Under the pieces are notes generated by a model that was given only the letters and a program-made list of their open reading frames with translations, searched no databases and was not told the DNA's origin. Positions 24,778 through 34,944 of a DNA stretch of 64,000 nt are shown piece by piece. Source of the stretch: Actinomadura citrea (GTDB lineage: Bacteria > Actinomycetota > Actinomycetes > Streptosporangiales > Streptosporangiaceae); the NCBI RefSeq assembly GCF_013409045.1, contig NZ_JACCBT010000001.1, positions 8,100,669 to 8,164,668 of the forward strand. The letters are read 5' to 3'. Made by a program: the position numbers and the translations under genes. Numbering within the stretch: the stretch's first letter is position 1; each line of letters begins with the position of its first letter.

Positions 24778-25849
24778 GTCCCACGAATCCCACCCGCTCG
24801 CGCACGGTCTCCATCGTCGCGGTGGCGACCCTGGAGGCGCGCTCGGCGCCGAGCGCGAGCACCCGGTCGAGCCGCTCCTCGTCGTCCAGCAGCTTGAGGG
24901 TGCGCTCCCTGATCGGCGTGAACGTGTCGAGGACGACCTGCGCGAGGTCCTTCTTGAACTGCCCGTACCCCGAGCCCGCGTAGCGGCTCTCCAGGTCGGG
25001 GACGGAGACGCCCTCCAGCGCGGAGAAGATCCGCAGGAGGTTGGTGACGCCGGCCTTCTTCTCCTCGTCGTAGACGACCTCGGAGCCGGTGTCGGTGACC
25101 GCGCGCATGATCTTCTTGCGCATCGGGCCGGGCTCCTCCAGCACGTCGATGATCCCCTGCGGCGAGGACGCCGACTTGCTCATCTTGGCGTCCGGCTCCT
25201 GCAGGTCGGTGATCTTCGCGGCGCCCTCGGGGATGTGCGCGTCCGGCAGGACGAACGTGTCGCCGAACCGGTGGTTGAACCGCTGCGCGAGGGTGCGGGT
25301 CAGCTCCAGGTGCTGCCGCTGGTCCTCGCCGACGGGGACGCGCAGCGCCCGGCCGCCCTCGGCGGTGGGGTCGGGCGAGTAGAGCAGGATGTCGGCGGCC
25401 TGCAGGACCGGGTAGGTGAACAGCCCGACGCTCGTCCCGCCGGTGCCCTGCTTGGACGACTTGTCCTTGAACTGCGTCATCCGCTGGGCCTCGCCGAACC
25501 CGGTGAGGCAGCCGAGCACCCAGGCCAGTTCGGCGTGCTCGGGGACGTGGCTCTGCACGAACACCGTGGCGCGCTCGGGGTCCAGGCCCATCGCGAGGAG
25601 CTGGGCGACGGCGACCTTGGTCCGGCGGCGCAGCAGCGCGGGGTCGTGCTCGACGGTGATCGCGTGCAGGTCCACCACGCAGTAGAAGGCGTCATGGGTG
25701 TCCTGCATCGAGACCCACTGCCGGAGCGCCCCCAGATAGTTGCCGAGGTGGAACGAGTCGGCGGTGGGCTGGATGCCGGACAGCACGCGCGGCGGTGCCG
25801 CGGCCGTTCCGGCGGACGCTTCGGGGCTGGGCGCTTCGGGCATGTGCAC
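24767..25849 (-). CDS. trpS: Tryptophan--tRNA ligase
   Basis: A 360-residue class Ic synthetase charging tRNA-Trp. The HIGH-like motif is SFHLGNYLG near residue 32, the KMSKS motif is AKMSKSASS near 223, and GEDQRQHLELTRTLA and the Trp-pocket region QAADILLY are present. The first ~20 residues (Pro/Ala/Glu) are a non-conserved leader, so the precise start is less certain. The downstream 2H phosphoesterase overlaps its stop. The truncated CorC/HlyC gene lies immediately upstream on the same strand. Confidence 0.96.
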   Translation of the reverse strand: MHMPEAPSPEASAGTAAAPPRVLSGIQPTADSFHLGNYLGALRQWVSMQDTHDAFYCVVDLHAITVEHDPALLRRRTKVAVAQLLAMGLDPERATVFVQSHVPEHAELAWVLGCLTGFGEAQRMTQFKDKSSKQGTGGTSVGLFTYPVLQAADILLYSPDPTAEGGRALRVPVGEDQRQHLELTRTLAQRFNHRFGDTFVLPDAHIPEGAAKITDLQEPDAKMSKSASSPQGIIDVLEEPGPMRKKIMRAVTDTGSEVVYDEEKKAGVTNLLRIFSALEGVSVPDLESRYAGSGYGQFKKDLAQVVLDTFTPIRERTLKLLDDEERLDRVLALGAERASRVATATMETVRERVGFVGRGR

Positions 25850-25861
25850 GGACCGATTCTC

Positions 25862-26884
25862 TCAGGTGTCACTTGAGGCTTCGCCGCCGGTGGCCTGCCG
25901 GGTGCCGGAGCCGGCGGCGGCGTCGCCGATCGTCGCCCGCGGGGTCGCGGACGGCGTGCCGGGCGGCGCCGGTGCGGCCTGCGGCGACGCTCGCGGCATG
26001 ACGCGCACGCGGGCCACCCGCCGGCCCTCCATCCGGGCCACCGCGAGCCGGCGTCCGCCGGCCTCCACCGAGTCGCCCTCCGCGGGCACGCGGCGCAGCA
26101 TCGCCATGATGTGCCCGGCGACCGTCTCGTACGGCCCGGCCGGCAGCCGGATGCCGGTCTCGGCGGCGAAGTCGTCCAGGTTGAGCAGGCCGTCGACCTC
26201 GACCACCCCGCCGTGCAGGCGCCGTGCCTGCGCGTCCTGAACATCATATTCGTCGCGGATGTCGCCGATGAGCTCCTCCAGGAGGTCCTCCAGCGTGACG
26301 ATGCCGGCGACACCGCCGTACTCGTCCATGACGATCGCCAGGTGGCAGCCCTCGCGGCGCATCTCCGACAGCGCCGGCAGCACCCGCTTGGAGGACGGCA
26401 GGAACTTCACCGGACGCACCAGATCGCCCACCGGGCCGTCGCCCCGGAGATCCCGGGCGGACCCGTCCGGCAGGACGGGCGCCAGCAGGTCGCGGATGTG
26501 CACGAAGCCGATCACCTCGTCGTGGGAGTCGCGGCAGACGGGGAACCGCGAGTGCGGGCTGCCCGCGGCGATCCGCGCGGCGGCGGTCAGCGGGAGCGAG
26601 GCGTCCAGGAACTCCACCTCGGTGCGCGGGACGAGGACCTCGCGCAGTGGCCGCTCCCCCGCCGCGAACACCTCCCCGATCAGTGTCCGCTCGTCCGCGG
26701 TGAGCTGCGTGTTCTGCGCGACCAGCGCCCGCATCCGCTCCGCGGTGAGCTCCTCGCGGAGCGCGCCCGGGTCGCCGCCCGACAGCCGCACGACGAGGTG
26801 GGTCGAGCTCGACAGCAGCCACACCAGGGGGCGGGCGAGCGCTCCCGCGGGCCCCACGGGCGGCTGGGACGGCGTCCGGTCCAT
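25862..26884 (-). CDS. CorC/HlyC-type CBS-pair protein lacking the DUF21 membrane domain
   Basis: A 340-residue protein from ATG 26884 (GGGGAAGG 8 bp upstream). It contains the junction helix region, EVLVPRTEVEFLDAS, the CBS pair with HSRFPVCRDSHDEVIGFVHI and LAIVMDEYGGVAGIVTLEDLLEE, and the C-terminal CorC_HlyC domain (GLLNLDDFAAETGI). Actinobacterial relatives begin with a DUF21/CNNM domain of three to four helices. Here only one weak hydrophobic segment (LARPLVWLLSSSTHLVV) remains. Upstream is the divergent galE, so the domain is absent, not merely mis-started. It may be a soluble paralogue or a truncated transporter. Confidence 0.85.
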   Translation of the reverse strand: MDRTPSQPPVGPAGALARPLVWLLSSSTHLVVRLSGGDPGALREELTAERMRALVAQNTQLTADERTLIGEVFAAGERPLREVLVPRTEVEFLDASLPLTAAARIAAGSPHSRFPVCRDSHDEVIGFVHIRDLLAPVLPDGSARDLRGDGPVGDLVRPVKFLPSSKRVLPALSEMRREGCHLAIVMDEYGGVAGIVTLEDLLEELIGDIRDEYDVQDAQARRLHGGVVEVDGLLNLDDFAAETGIRLPAGPYETVAGHIMAMLRRVPAEGDSVEAGGRRLAVARMEGRRVARVRVMPRASPQAAPAPPGTPSATPRATIGDAAAGSGTRQATGGEASSDT

Positions 26885-26983
26885 GGGTTCAGCCTTCCCC
26901 GTTCGGCGTTCCGGATAGCCTGGGCGGACCCCATAGCCTGGACACATCCCGTCGTCCCAGACCCTCGTCGTGGAGGTCCGTCA

Positions 26984-27937
26984 GTGAAGCTGCTCGTCAC
27001 CGGAGGAGCCGGCTATGTCGGCAGCGTCGTCTCCGCTCTGCTGCTGGAGGCGGGGCACGAGGTCGTCGTCCTGGACGATCTGTCCACCGGGCACGCGGAC
27101 GCGGTGCCCGAGGGCGCGCGTCTGGTGCGCGGCACCCTGCGCGACGCGGCGCCGGAGGTGCTCGGCGGCGCCGGGTTCGACGCCGTGCTGCACTTCGCGG
27201 CCCGCTCGCTCGTCGGGGAGTCCGTCGAGAAGCCCGGTCTGTACTGGGACAAGAACCTCGGCGAGTCCCTCGCCCTGCTGGAGGCGATGCGCGTCGCGGG
27301 CGTGCCGCGGATCGTGTTCTCCTCGACCGCCGCGACCTACGGCGAGCCGGAGTCGACGCCGATCCTGGAGACCGACCCGACCCGTCCGACCAACCCCTAC
27401 GGGGCGTCCAAGCTGGCGATCGACACGGCCCTCACCGAGTACGCGCGGCTGCACGGCATCGGCGGGGTGTCGCTGCGGTACTTCAACGTGGCGGGCGCCT
27501 ACGGGCGCCTCGGCGAGCGGCACACGGTCGAGACCCACCTGATTCCGAACGTGCTGAGGATCGCGCAGGGCGGCGGCGACGCCGTGAAGATGTTCGGCGA
27601 CGACTACCCGACGCCGGACGGCACCTGCGTCCGCGACTACATCCACGTGACCGACCTCGGCCGCGCCCACCTGCTCGCGCTGGACGCCTGCGAGCCCGGC
27701 CGCCACGAGATCTTCAACCTGGGCAGCGGCACCGGCAACTCCGTCCGCGAGGTCGTCGAGGTCTGCCGCGAGGTCACCGGCCGCGACATCCCCGCCGAGG
27801 TGGCACCGCGCCGCCCCGGCGATCCGGCCGTGCTGGTCGCCTCCTCGGAGAAGATCCAGGAGCGGCTCGGCTGGAAGCCCGAACGCGATCTGCGCACCAT
27901 GGTCGGCGACGCGTGGACCTTCCTGCGCTCCCGATGA
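26984..27937 (+). CDS. galE: UDP-glucose 4-epimerase
   Basis: A 317-residue extended SDR that interconverts UDP-glucose and UDP-galactose. The NAD-binding TGGAGYVGS is at the N-terminus, the catalytic Ser/Thr is in FSSTAATYGEP, YxxxK is in NPYGASKLA, and LRYFNVAGA and the VRDYIHVTDL segment are present. The GTG start follows GGAGG by 7 bp. The stop overlaps the galK ATG (ATGA at 27934-27937), so the two are translationally coupled. No galT is present in the window. Confidence 0.94.
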   Translation: MKLLVTGGAGYVGSVVSALLLEAGHEVVVLDDLSTGHADAVPEGARLVRGTLRDAAPEVLGGAGFDAVLHFAARSLVGESVEKPGLYWDKNLGESLALLEAMRVAGVPRIVFSSTAATYGEPESTPILETDPTRPTNPYGASKLAIDTALTEYARLHGIGGVSLRYFNVAGAYGRLGERHTVETHLIPNVLRIAQGGGDAVKMFGDDYPTPDGTCVRDYIHVTDLGRAHLLALDACEPGRHEIFNLGSGTGNSVREVVEVCREVTGRDIPAEVAPRRPGDPAVLVASSEKIQERLGWKPERDLRTMVGDAWTFLRSR

Positions 27938-29082
27938 CCGGCGCGCTCGGCCAGAGCTTCGCCGAGGCTTTCGGGCGGGCCCCGCAGGGCGTGTGGCACG
28001 CGCCGGGCCGGGTCAACCTGATCGGCGAGCACACCGACTACAACGACGGCTTCGTCCTGCCGTTCGCGCTCCCGCGCGGCGTCTCGGTCGCCGCCGCCCG
28101 CCGCGACGACGGCGTGGTGGAGGTCCGCTCGCTGCAGGCCGCCGGCACCGTCACCGCGCCCGTGGACGGCGGGACGGTCGCCTCCGAGCACTGGCCCGCC
28201 GACCAGGAGTGGGCCGCGTACCCGGTCGGCGTCGCGCGCGTGCTGCGCGAGCACGGGACGGGCGGCGCGTCCCTGCTGATCGACTCCGACCTCCCGCAGG
28301 GCGCGGGCCTCTCCTCGTCCGCCGCCCTGGAATGCGCGACCGCGCTGGCGCTGTGCGACCTGCACGGCGTGGAGATCGACCGTCCCGCGCTGGCCCGGCT
28401 GGCGCAGCGCGCCGAGAACGAGCAGGTCGGCATGCCGTGCGGCCTCATGGACCAGTCGGCGTCCCTGCTGTGCACGCCCGGCCGCGCGCTGATGCTCGAC
28501 TGCCGCAGCGGACTGTCGTCGCAGGTCCCGTTCGACCCGGCGGCCTCGGGCATGGTCCTGCTGGTGGTCGACACGCGGGCCTCGCACGCGCTGACGGGCG
28601 GCGACTACGGCCGCCGCCGCGCGGAGTGCGAGGAGGCCGCGTCCCTTCTCGGCGTCGACGCCCTGCGCGACGTCAAGGACCTCGCCGCCGCCCTGGCAGC
28701 GCTGCGCGACCCCGTCCTGCGCCGCCGCGTCCAGCACGTCGTCACCGAGAACCACCGCGTCGAGGCCGCCGTCGGGCTGCTGCGCGCCGGCGCCCTCCCC
28801 GAGCTCGGCGCCATGCTGAACGCCTCGCACCTGTCCCTGCGCGACCAGTTCGAGGTCTCCTGGCCCGAGGCCGACGCCACCGTCGACGCCGCCGTGCGCG
28901 CGGGCGCCCGGGGCGGCCGCATGGTGGGCGGCGGCTTCGGCGGCTCCGCCATCGTCCTCGCCCCGGCCGCGCGCGCCCAGAAGGTGCGGGACGCGGTCAC
29001 GGCCGCCTACGCCAGGCGCGGCTGGACGCCCCCCGAGTTCCTGGAGGCGCCCCCCTCCGAGGGCGCCCACCGCGTCAGTTGA
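27934..29082 (+). CDS. galK: Galactokinase
   Basis: A 382-residue GHMP kinase phosphorylating galactose at C1. The galactokinase signature is GRVNLIGEHTDYNDGF near residue 23, ATP-binding LPQGAGLSSSAALE near 121, the catalytic Asp region is CGLMDQSAS, and the C-terminal GHMP motif is GGRMVGGGFGGSAI. The start is the ATG within the ATGA overlap with galE. Its end overlaps the stop region of the convergent TPR gene by 8 bp. Confidence 0.95.
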   Translation: MTGALGQSFAEAFGRAPQGVWHAPGRVNLIGEHTDYNDGFVLPFALPRGVSVAAARRDDGVVEVRSLQAAGTVTAPVDGGTVASEHWPADQEWAAYPVGVARVLREHGTGGASLLIDSDLPQGAGLSSSAALECATALALCDLHGVEIDRPALARLAQRAENEQVGMPCGLMDQSASLLCTPGRALMLDCRSGLSSQVPFDPAASGMVLLVVDTRASHALTGGDYGRRRAECEEAASLLGVDALRDVKDLAAALAALRDPVLRRRVQHVVTENHRVEAAVGLLRAGALPELGAMLNASHLSLRDQFEVSWPEADATVDAAVRAGARGGRMVGGGFGGSAIVLAPAARAQKVRDAVTAAYARRGWTPPEFLEAPPSEGAHRVS

Positions 29083-31729
29083 GGGCTGACCTCAGGTCGT
29101 CGTGGAGGCGGGTGGCCTCCTCGGCGGCGCCGGTCTCGTCCAGGGTGGTGAAGCCGTCGGCGGCGGCCGAGGCGTGTGCGACGGCCTCGGGGAGGCGGCC
29201 GGCCTGGGCGAGGATGCGGGCCTGGTCGTAGGAGACGAGGGCGGTCTCCCAGACGCGGGCGGGCTCGTTGTCCGGTGGGAGCCCGGCCAGGGCCGCACGG
29301 GCCGTGTCCATGACGGCGACGGCCTCGTCGGCGTCGCCGCTCCAGAGCAGGCACATCGCGGCGCGGCGGCGGGTGCGGACCACCCCGTAGGGGTCGCCCG
29401 CCTTCTCGTTGGCCTCGGCGGCCTCGGCGAACCGGGCCGCGGCCAGGGCGTCCCTGTCGAGGGCGGTCAGCACGCCCCCGGCCTCCTCCAGGAAGTGCGC
29501 GACGGCGTCGTGCCGGCCGTCCCGCGCGGCGTCCTCGGCGAGGTCGGCGAACGTCGCGGCGGCGTCCTCCTCGCCCATCTCCTTCTGCGCGTGCGCGAGG
29601 ACCAGGCGGCAGCGCCGGGCTGCGTCGCCGTCCAGACCGGGCAGCGCCTCCTCGGCGGCCTCGGCGGCCTCCAGGTGGCGGCCCGCGGCCAGGTACGCGG
29701 CGGCGAGGTCCACGCGGAGGTGGACGGCCTGCTCGTGCATGCCCTCGGCCGTCCAGGCCGCGATGGCCTCCGCGAGGTCGGCGACGGCGTCGGCCGGCCG
29801 GTCGGCCGCGAGGAGGGCCAGGCCGCGGTCGCAGTGCGCCGCCGCGCGCATCGGCGACGGGGGCAGCACGGCGACCACCTCGTCGAGCAGGGCGAGCGCC
29901 TCCTCGTCCGGGCCGGTCTCGCGGCGGGACAGGATGCGGGCGAGCAGCAGGCCGGGCGAGGCGACCGTCTCCGGCTCGCCGGAGGCGCGCGCCGTGTCGG
30001 CGGAACGGCGCAGCGCCGCCGCCGCCCCGTCCGTGTCGCCGGTCAGCAGGAGCGCCCGCCCCTGGAGGAACCACAGCTCACCGGCGCGGTCGGGCGCGTC
30101 GTCCGGGTCGACCCGGTCCAGCGCCGCGAGGGCCTCGGCCGGCTGCTCCAGCCCGAGCCGCGCGGTGGCGAGGCGGAGCAGCGCGGCCGTGGCGTCGCCG
30201 TCCTCCCCCGGATGCGCGGTGAGGTACTCGGCGGACGCGGTCACCTGCTCCAGGCCGTCCTCGTCGCCGAGGTCGACGCGCATCGCGCCGAGGCGGCCGA
30301 GCGCGCGGTGCCGGCGCGTCTCGTCGCCCAGCTCCGCGTACAGCCGGGACGCCTCCTCCCAGCAACGCGCGGCGCCCTCGCCGTCGCCCTCGACGGCGAG
30401 TTCGACGCCCCGGCCGTCCAGGCGGCGGGCCTTCTGGAGGGGCGTCGGCTCGGTGGTCCCGGCGACGGCGTCGAACCGCCGGAAGGCCGCCAGCATGCCG
30501 GGCAGGTCGCCGTCCCCGCGGCGCCGCTCCACCAGGTCGAGCAGTTCGCCGAGATCGTCCACGGACGCGAGATCGTCTTCGGGGGCCGAGTCCCCGCGCG
30601 GGGCGGGCGCGGGCGCCGGACGGCGGTGGTGGGCGGCGAGCGGCAGGAAGTCGACGACCGGCTCGGCCTCCAGCGTGGCGCGTACCAGGTCGCCCTGGTG
30701 GGACGTGCCGTTGCGGGCGTCGAACCGGGCCGCCAGCGCCGTCGCGCGTCCGGCCAGTTCGGCGCGGAGCTCGGGCAGCGGCACGTCCGCCGCCGGGCGG
30801 TCGTCCGCCGCCGGGCGGCGGAGGGTCGCCGCGCCGTGACCGGCCGCCTCGACCATCCGCAGCAGCGAGGCCGCCGCGGCCGAGAACTCCATGTCGGCGT
30901 GCGCGCTCGGGGCCCGGTCGAGCCAGCCGAGATGCCGCTGCAAGATCTCCAGGCCGCGCGCCCCGTTGCCCGTGACCGCGCAGAACACCAGGTGCTCGGC
31001 GATGTCGCCGAGATCGGCGAGGCGCGCCCGGTGCACCCGGTAGGCGCGGCGGTGCGCGCCGGCGGCCTCCTCAAGGCGGCCCATGCGCAGGTACACCGGC
31101 AGCAGCGCCGTCTGGATCGACTGCGGCTGCTCGTTGCAGGACAGCTGCGCGCTCAGCACCGGCGCGGCGATCTCGAACGCCTCCTCGTGCCGTCCGGCCT
31201 CGACCAGGTGGCGGGCCATGCCGGTCGGGTCGCAGCCCTCGCAGTCGGACAGCTCGTCCCGCTCGGCCGCGCGCCACTTCACGAACCACTCGTGCGCCGA
31301 GCCGTCGCCGATGTGCCGCGCCACCACGTTGCGGTAGTGGTACACCGCCTGGAGGCTGTGCCCGCCCGCCCTGTAGCGCCGCTCCATGTCGTCCAGGACG
31401 GCGTAGGCCCGGTCCAGCGGGATCTCCGGGAACGAGGTCAGGGAGCTGACCACCGCCTTCATCTGCCACAGCAGGCTGTGCGTCTCGTCGAACCGGGCGG
31501 GGTCGCGGTCGTGGTCGGCCAGCGTGCGGCTGAACGTCGCGAACGCCTTCACGGGCTCGCCGCCGTACCGGTAGGCGTCGGTCAGCCTGACCCGCACGTG
31601 GAACGCCAGCACCTCGTCGCCGGCCGCCTCGGCGCGGCGCAGCGCGTCCTCGATCAGGACGGTGCGGGCCTCCCCGTAGGGCAGCTCCTGCGACCGCGCC
31701 ATCAGCGCGTAGACGTCATCCGTGGTCAT
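29075..31729 (-). CDS. Large TPR-repeat protein coupled to the HSP90-like gene
   Basis: An 884-residue soluble protein, almost entirely alpha-helical, with Ala/Leu/Glu/Arg-rich tetratricopeptide-like repeats through its length. Examples are the CWEEASRLYAELGDETRRHR unit and the C-terminal unit VWETALVSYDQARILAQAGR. No signal peptide, membrane helix or catalytic domain was seen. The ATG at 31729 lies inside the last codons of the HSP90-like gene (14-bp overlap) behind GGAGGG, so the two are made together. TPR proteins are the standard cofactors of eukaryotic HSP90; whether this one binds its neighbour is inference. Its function is otherwise unknown. Confidence 0.85.
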   Translation of the reverse strand: MTTDDVYALMARSQELPYGEARTVLIEDALRRAEAAGDEVLAFHVRVRLTDAYRYGGEPVKAFATFSRTLADHDRDPARFDETHSLLWQMKAVVSSLTSFPEIPLDRAYAVLDDMERRYRAGGHSLQAVYHYRNVVARHIGDGSAHEWFVKWRAAERDELSDCEGCDPTGMARHLVEAGRHEEAFEIAAPVLSAQLSCNEQPQSIQTALLPVYLRMGRLEEAAGAHRRAYRVHRARLADLGDIAEHLVFCAVTGNGARGLEILQRHLGWLDRAPSAHADMEFSAAAASLLRMVEAAGHGAATLRRPAADDRPAADVPLPELRAELAGRATALAARFDARNGTSHQGDLVRATLEAEPVVDFLPLAAHHRRPAPAPAPRGDSAPEDDLASVDDLGELLDLVERRRGDGDLPGMLAAFRRFDAVAGTTEPTPLQKARRLDGRGVELAVEGDGEGAARCWEEASRLYAELGDETRRHRALGRLGAMRVDLGDEDGLEQVTASAEYLTAHPGEDGDATAALLRLATARLGLEQPAEALAALDRVDPDDAPDRAGELWFLQGRALLLTGDTDGAAAALRRSADTARASGEPETVASPGLLLARILSRRETGPDEEALALLDEVVAVLPPSPMRAAAHCDRGLALLAADRPADAVADLAEAIAAWTAEGMHEQAVHLRVDLAAAYLAAGRHLEAAEAAEEALPGLDGDAARRCRLVLAHAQKEMGEEDAAATFADLAEDAARDGRHDAVAHFLEEAGGVLTALDRDALAAARFAEAAEANEKAGDPYGVVRTRRRAAMCLLWSGDADEAVAVMDTARAALAGLPPDNEPARVWETALVSYDQARILAQAGRLPEAVAHASAAADGFTTLDETGAAEEATRLHDDLRSALN

Positions 31730-33491
31730 CAGGGCCCTCCGGGGAGTGGACGGCCCACTCCAGCAGGCCGATGAAGGAACGGTTCAGGACCGCCGTGTCG
31801 ACGGGCCGCAGCGGATGGTGGCCGAGCAGCAGCGCCTGCCCGTACAGGGCCTGGACGGCCGCCTCGACCGGCCCGCCGTCACCGAGCGAGGTGACGCGCC
31901 GGGCCAGCGGGTTGCGGTAGTTGAGCACCAGCTGGGGACGGTCGGCGCTCGTGGTGGCGCCGACCGCGCCGAGCACGTCCGCCCACAGCTCGGCCGCCTC
32001 CTCCCGCGCACGCGCCAGCTCCTCGCGGAACTGCGCGTCCCGGCTCGTCAGGTAGAGCGCGGGCAGCGACGCGGGATCGAAGTCGCGGACGACGACCTCG
32101 CAGCCGAGCCGCTCCACCGCCCGCTGCGCCGCCGCCAGGAACGGCCGCAGCGCCAGCTCCGCCGCCGGGTCGAGGACGCCGAACGTCGTGGTCAGCTCGG
32201 CCGCGTCCAGCCGCGCGAGCCGGATGTCCGGGTCCAGGTCCGGCAGCCGCTCGATGATCTCGGTGTCGTGGACGTAGCCGCCGTTGACCAGGCCCACGCC
32301 CTGGGCGCCCGCGACGGCCGCGAGCCGCCGGAACTCGTCCACGTCCGCGGTGAACCGGCCGTCCGGGTGGCGGCGGCGGAACTCGTGCAGGGTCATCGGC
32401 CCGGAGGACGTCTCGTACTCCAGCCACCGGTCGACGATCCGCAGCATGTCGTCGTCGTGCAGGGCCATCGCCTTGACGCCGAGCTGGTGCAGCCGGAGGA
32501 ACGCGCGCAGCCGCGCCGGGTCGGTCTCGGCGAGCTTCACCAGCCATTGCCGCAGCACCTCGCCGAGGCCGTGCCGCGTCGATTCGAGCAGCTCGTCCTC
32601 GTACAGGGCCTCGCGGCTCGCGGTGGGCCGCAGTTCCCCCGCGTCCACGACGCAGCGCGCGAAGAACGCCCAGTCGGGAAGGAGCCCCTCGACGTGCTCG
32701 GCCAACAGCATCCGCTTCAGGTAGACGCGGTGCGCGGCGCGCGCGGACGGCGAAACCGGCTCGGGCAGGACGAACGCGACGCCCGTCAGCCCGGCCTCCG
32801 GCAGGTCGAGGTCCACGACGTCGAACGGGGTGAACCCGCAGGCCTCCTCGCAGTACCGCTCCAGCGCCCGCCTGCGGTCGGCGGGATCGCGGTAGGACGC
32901 CCGCCACGGCGGTCCGTCGCCGGTGACGGCGACGCCGTCCACGACCAGCTCGACCGGGAGGAGCGACCCGTACGAGGCGGCCAGCTCGGCGACGACCGGG
33001 GGGCTCAGCAGCTCCGACGCGCCCGGCCGCGCCCGCAGCGTCACCGTCGTGCCCGGCTCGTCCCGCTCGCCGGGCTCGACCCGGTAGCTGCCCTCGGAGC
33101 GTCCCGTCCACCGGACGGCGCCGCCGCCCCGCGCGGACCGCGTCACGACCTCGATCTCGTCCGCGACGAGGAACGCCGACAGCAGCCCGATCCCGAACTG
33201 GCCGAGGAAGTCGTGGCGCGCGAAGCCCAGCTCGTCCCGCTTGGACGACCGCCCGATCGTCGCCAGCAGCGTGTGCACCTCGTCCTCGGTCAGGCCCACG
33301 CCGTCGTCGTGGACGCGCAGGACGCCGCCGCCCGTCTCGATCTCGACGCGGCCGCCGGCGCCGCGCGCCGTGATCGCGTCCACCGCGTTCTGCAGCAGCT
33401 CCCGCAGGTAGACGCGCGGGCTCGCGTAGAGATGGCGGCTCAGCAGGTCCACCACGCCCCGCAGGTCCACCTGGAACGCCTGTTCGGCCAC
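31716..33491 (-). CDS. HSP90-family ATPase/chaperone (HtpG-like)
   Basis: A 591-residue protein from GTG 33491 (7 bp after GGGGGAGG). The N-terminal GHKL ATPase domain has ELLQNAVDAI (ATP/Mg Asn), VHDDGVGLTEDEV, TIGRSSK, and the lid motif GQFGIGLLSAFLVADEI. The middle domain has VYLKRMLLAEHVEGLLPDW and the Arg loop ELRPTASREALYE, which matches the HtpG PLNVSRE region. The C-terminal part is divergent and slightly shorter than HtpG, with no MEEVD-type end. It is a paralogue subtype rather than canonical htpG. It is coupled to the downstream TPR protein. Confidence 0.9.
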   Translation of the reverse strand: MAEQAFQVDLRGVVDLLSRHLYASPRVYLRELLQNAVDAITARGAGGRVEIETGGGVLRVHDDGVGLTEDEVHTLLATIGRSSKRDELGFARHDFLGQFGIGLLSAFLVADEIEVVTRSARGGGAVRWTGRSEGSYRVEPGERDEPGTTVTLRARPGASELLSPPVVAELAASYGSLLPVELVVDGVAVTGDGPPWRASYRDPADRRRALERYCEEACGFTPFDVVDLDLPEAGLTGVAFVLPEPVSPSARAAHRVYLKRMLLAEHVEGLLPDWAFFARCVVDAGELRPTASREALYEDELLESTRHGLGEVLRQWLVKLAETDPARLRAFLRLHQLGVKAMALHDDDMLRIVDRWLEYETSSGPMTLHEFRRRHPDGRFTADVDEFRRLAAVAGAQGVGLVNGGYVHDTEIIERLPDLDPDIRLARLDAAELTTTFGVLDPAAELALRPFLAAAQRAVERLGCEVVVRDFDPASLPALYLTSRDAQFREELARAREEAAELWADVLGAVGATTSADRPQLVLNYRNPLARRVTSLGDGGPVEAAVQALYGQALLLGHHPLRPVDTAVLNRSFIGLLEWAVHSPEGPDDHG

Positions 33492-33629
33492 CGGCACGCC
33501 TCCCCCGATCACTTTTAGAGCGATCACACCCTAGCGACCGATACCGACGCCTTCAGAATATTTGTCCGCAGATCATTCTGTCCGCAGCGGCTCCGCCGCG
33601 GTCCCGGACCCGCCCGGGCCGGGACGCGG

Positions 33630-33663
33630 ACGAGCCCCGGACCAGGTGCGGTCCGGGGCTCGT
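33630..33663 (-). terminator. Terminator of the mdh gene
   Basis: A perfect 14-bp stem (33630-33643 with 33650-33663) and a 6-nt loop lie 37 bp past the mdh stop. Confidence 0.75.
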
Positions 33664-33700
33664 AACGCACGCCCGCTCAGGGGCTCGCTCAGGTGCGGGC

Positions 33701-34690
<990 letters not shown>

Positions 34691-34888
34691 GCGTCCTTCT
34701 CCTGCTGTGACCTGACGGGCTCAGGCGGCCATCCTTGGGAACCCGACCGCCCGAGAGGCCGCCCGCCTGCGCTGCGTCGCGCGGGTTCTCTCGCCGTCGA
34801 GATAGTTGCGGTGCCAGGCTATCGCGCACGTCCCGCCCGCCACCGCCCAGGTGCGCCTCCCGGCATGCCACCCGCCCCGAACAGGCGG

Positions 34889-34920
34889 AAGGCCGTCCCA
34901 GAACATTCCGGGACGGCCTT
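34889..34920 (-). terminator. Terminator of the icd gene
   Basis: A perfect 11-bp stem (AAGGCCGTCCC 34889-34899 with 34910-34920) and a 10-nt loop begin 24 bp past the icd stop. Confidence 0.8.
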
Positions 34921-34944
34921 CTGTCCCCGCGTGCGCGGGGAGCA

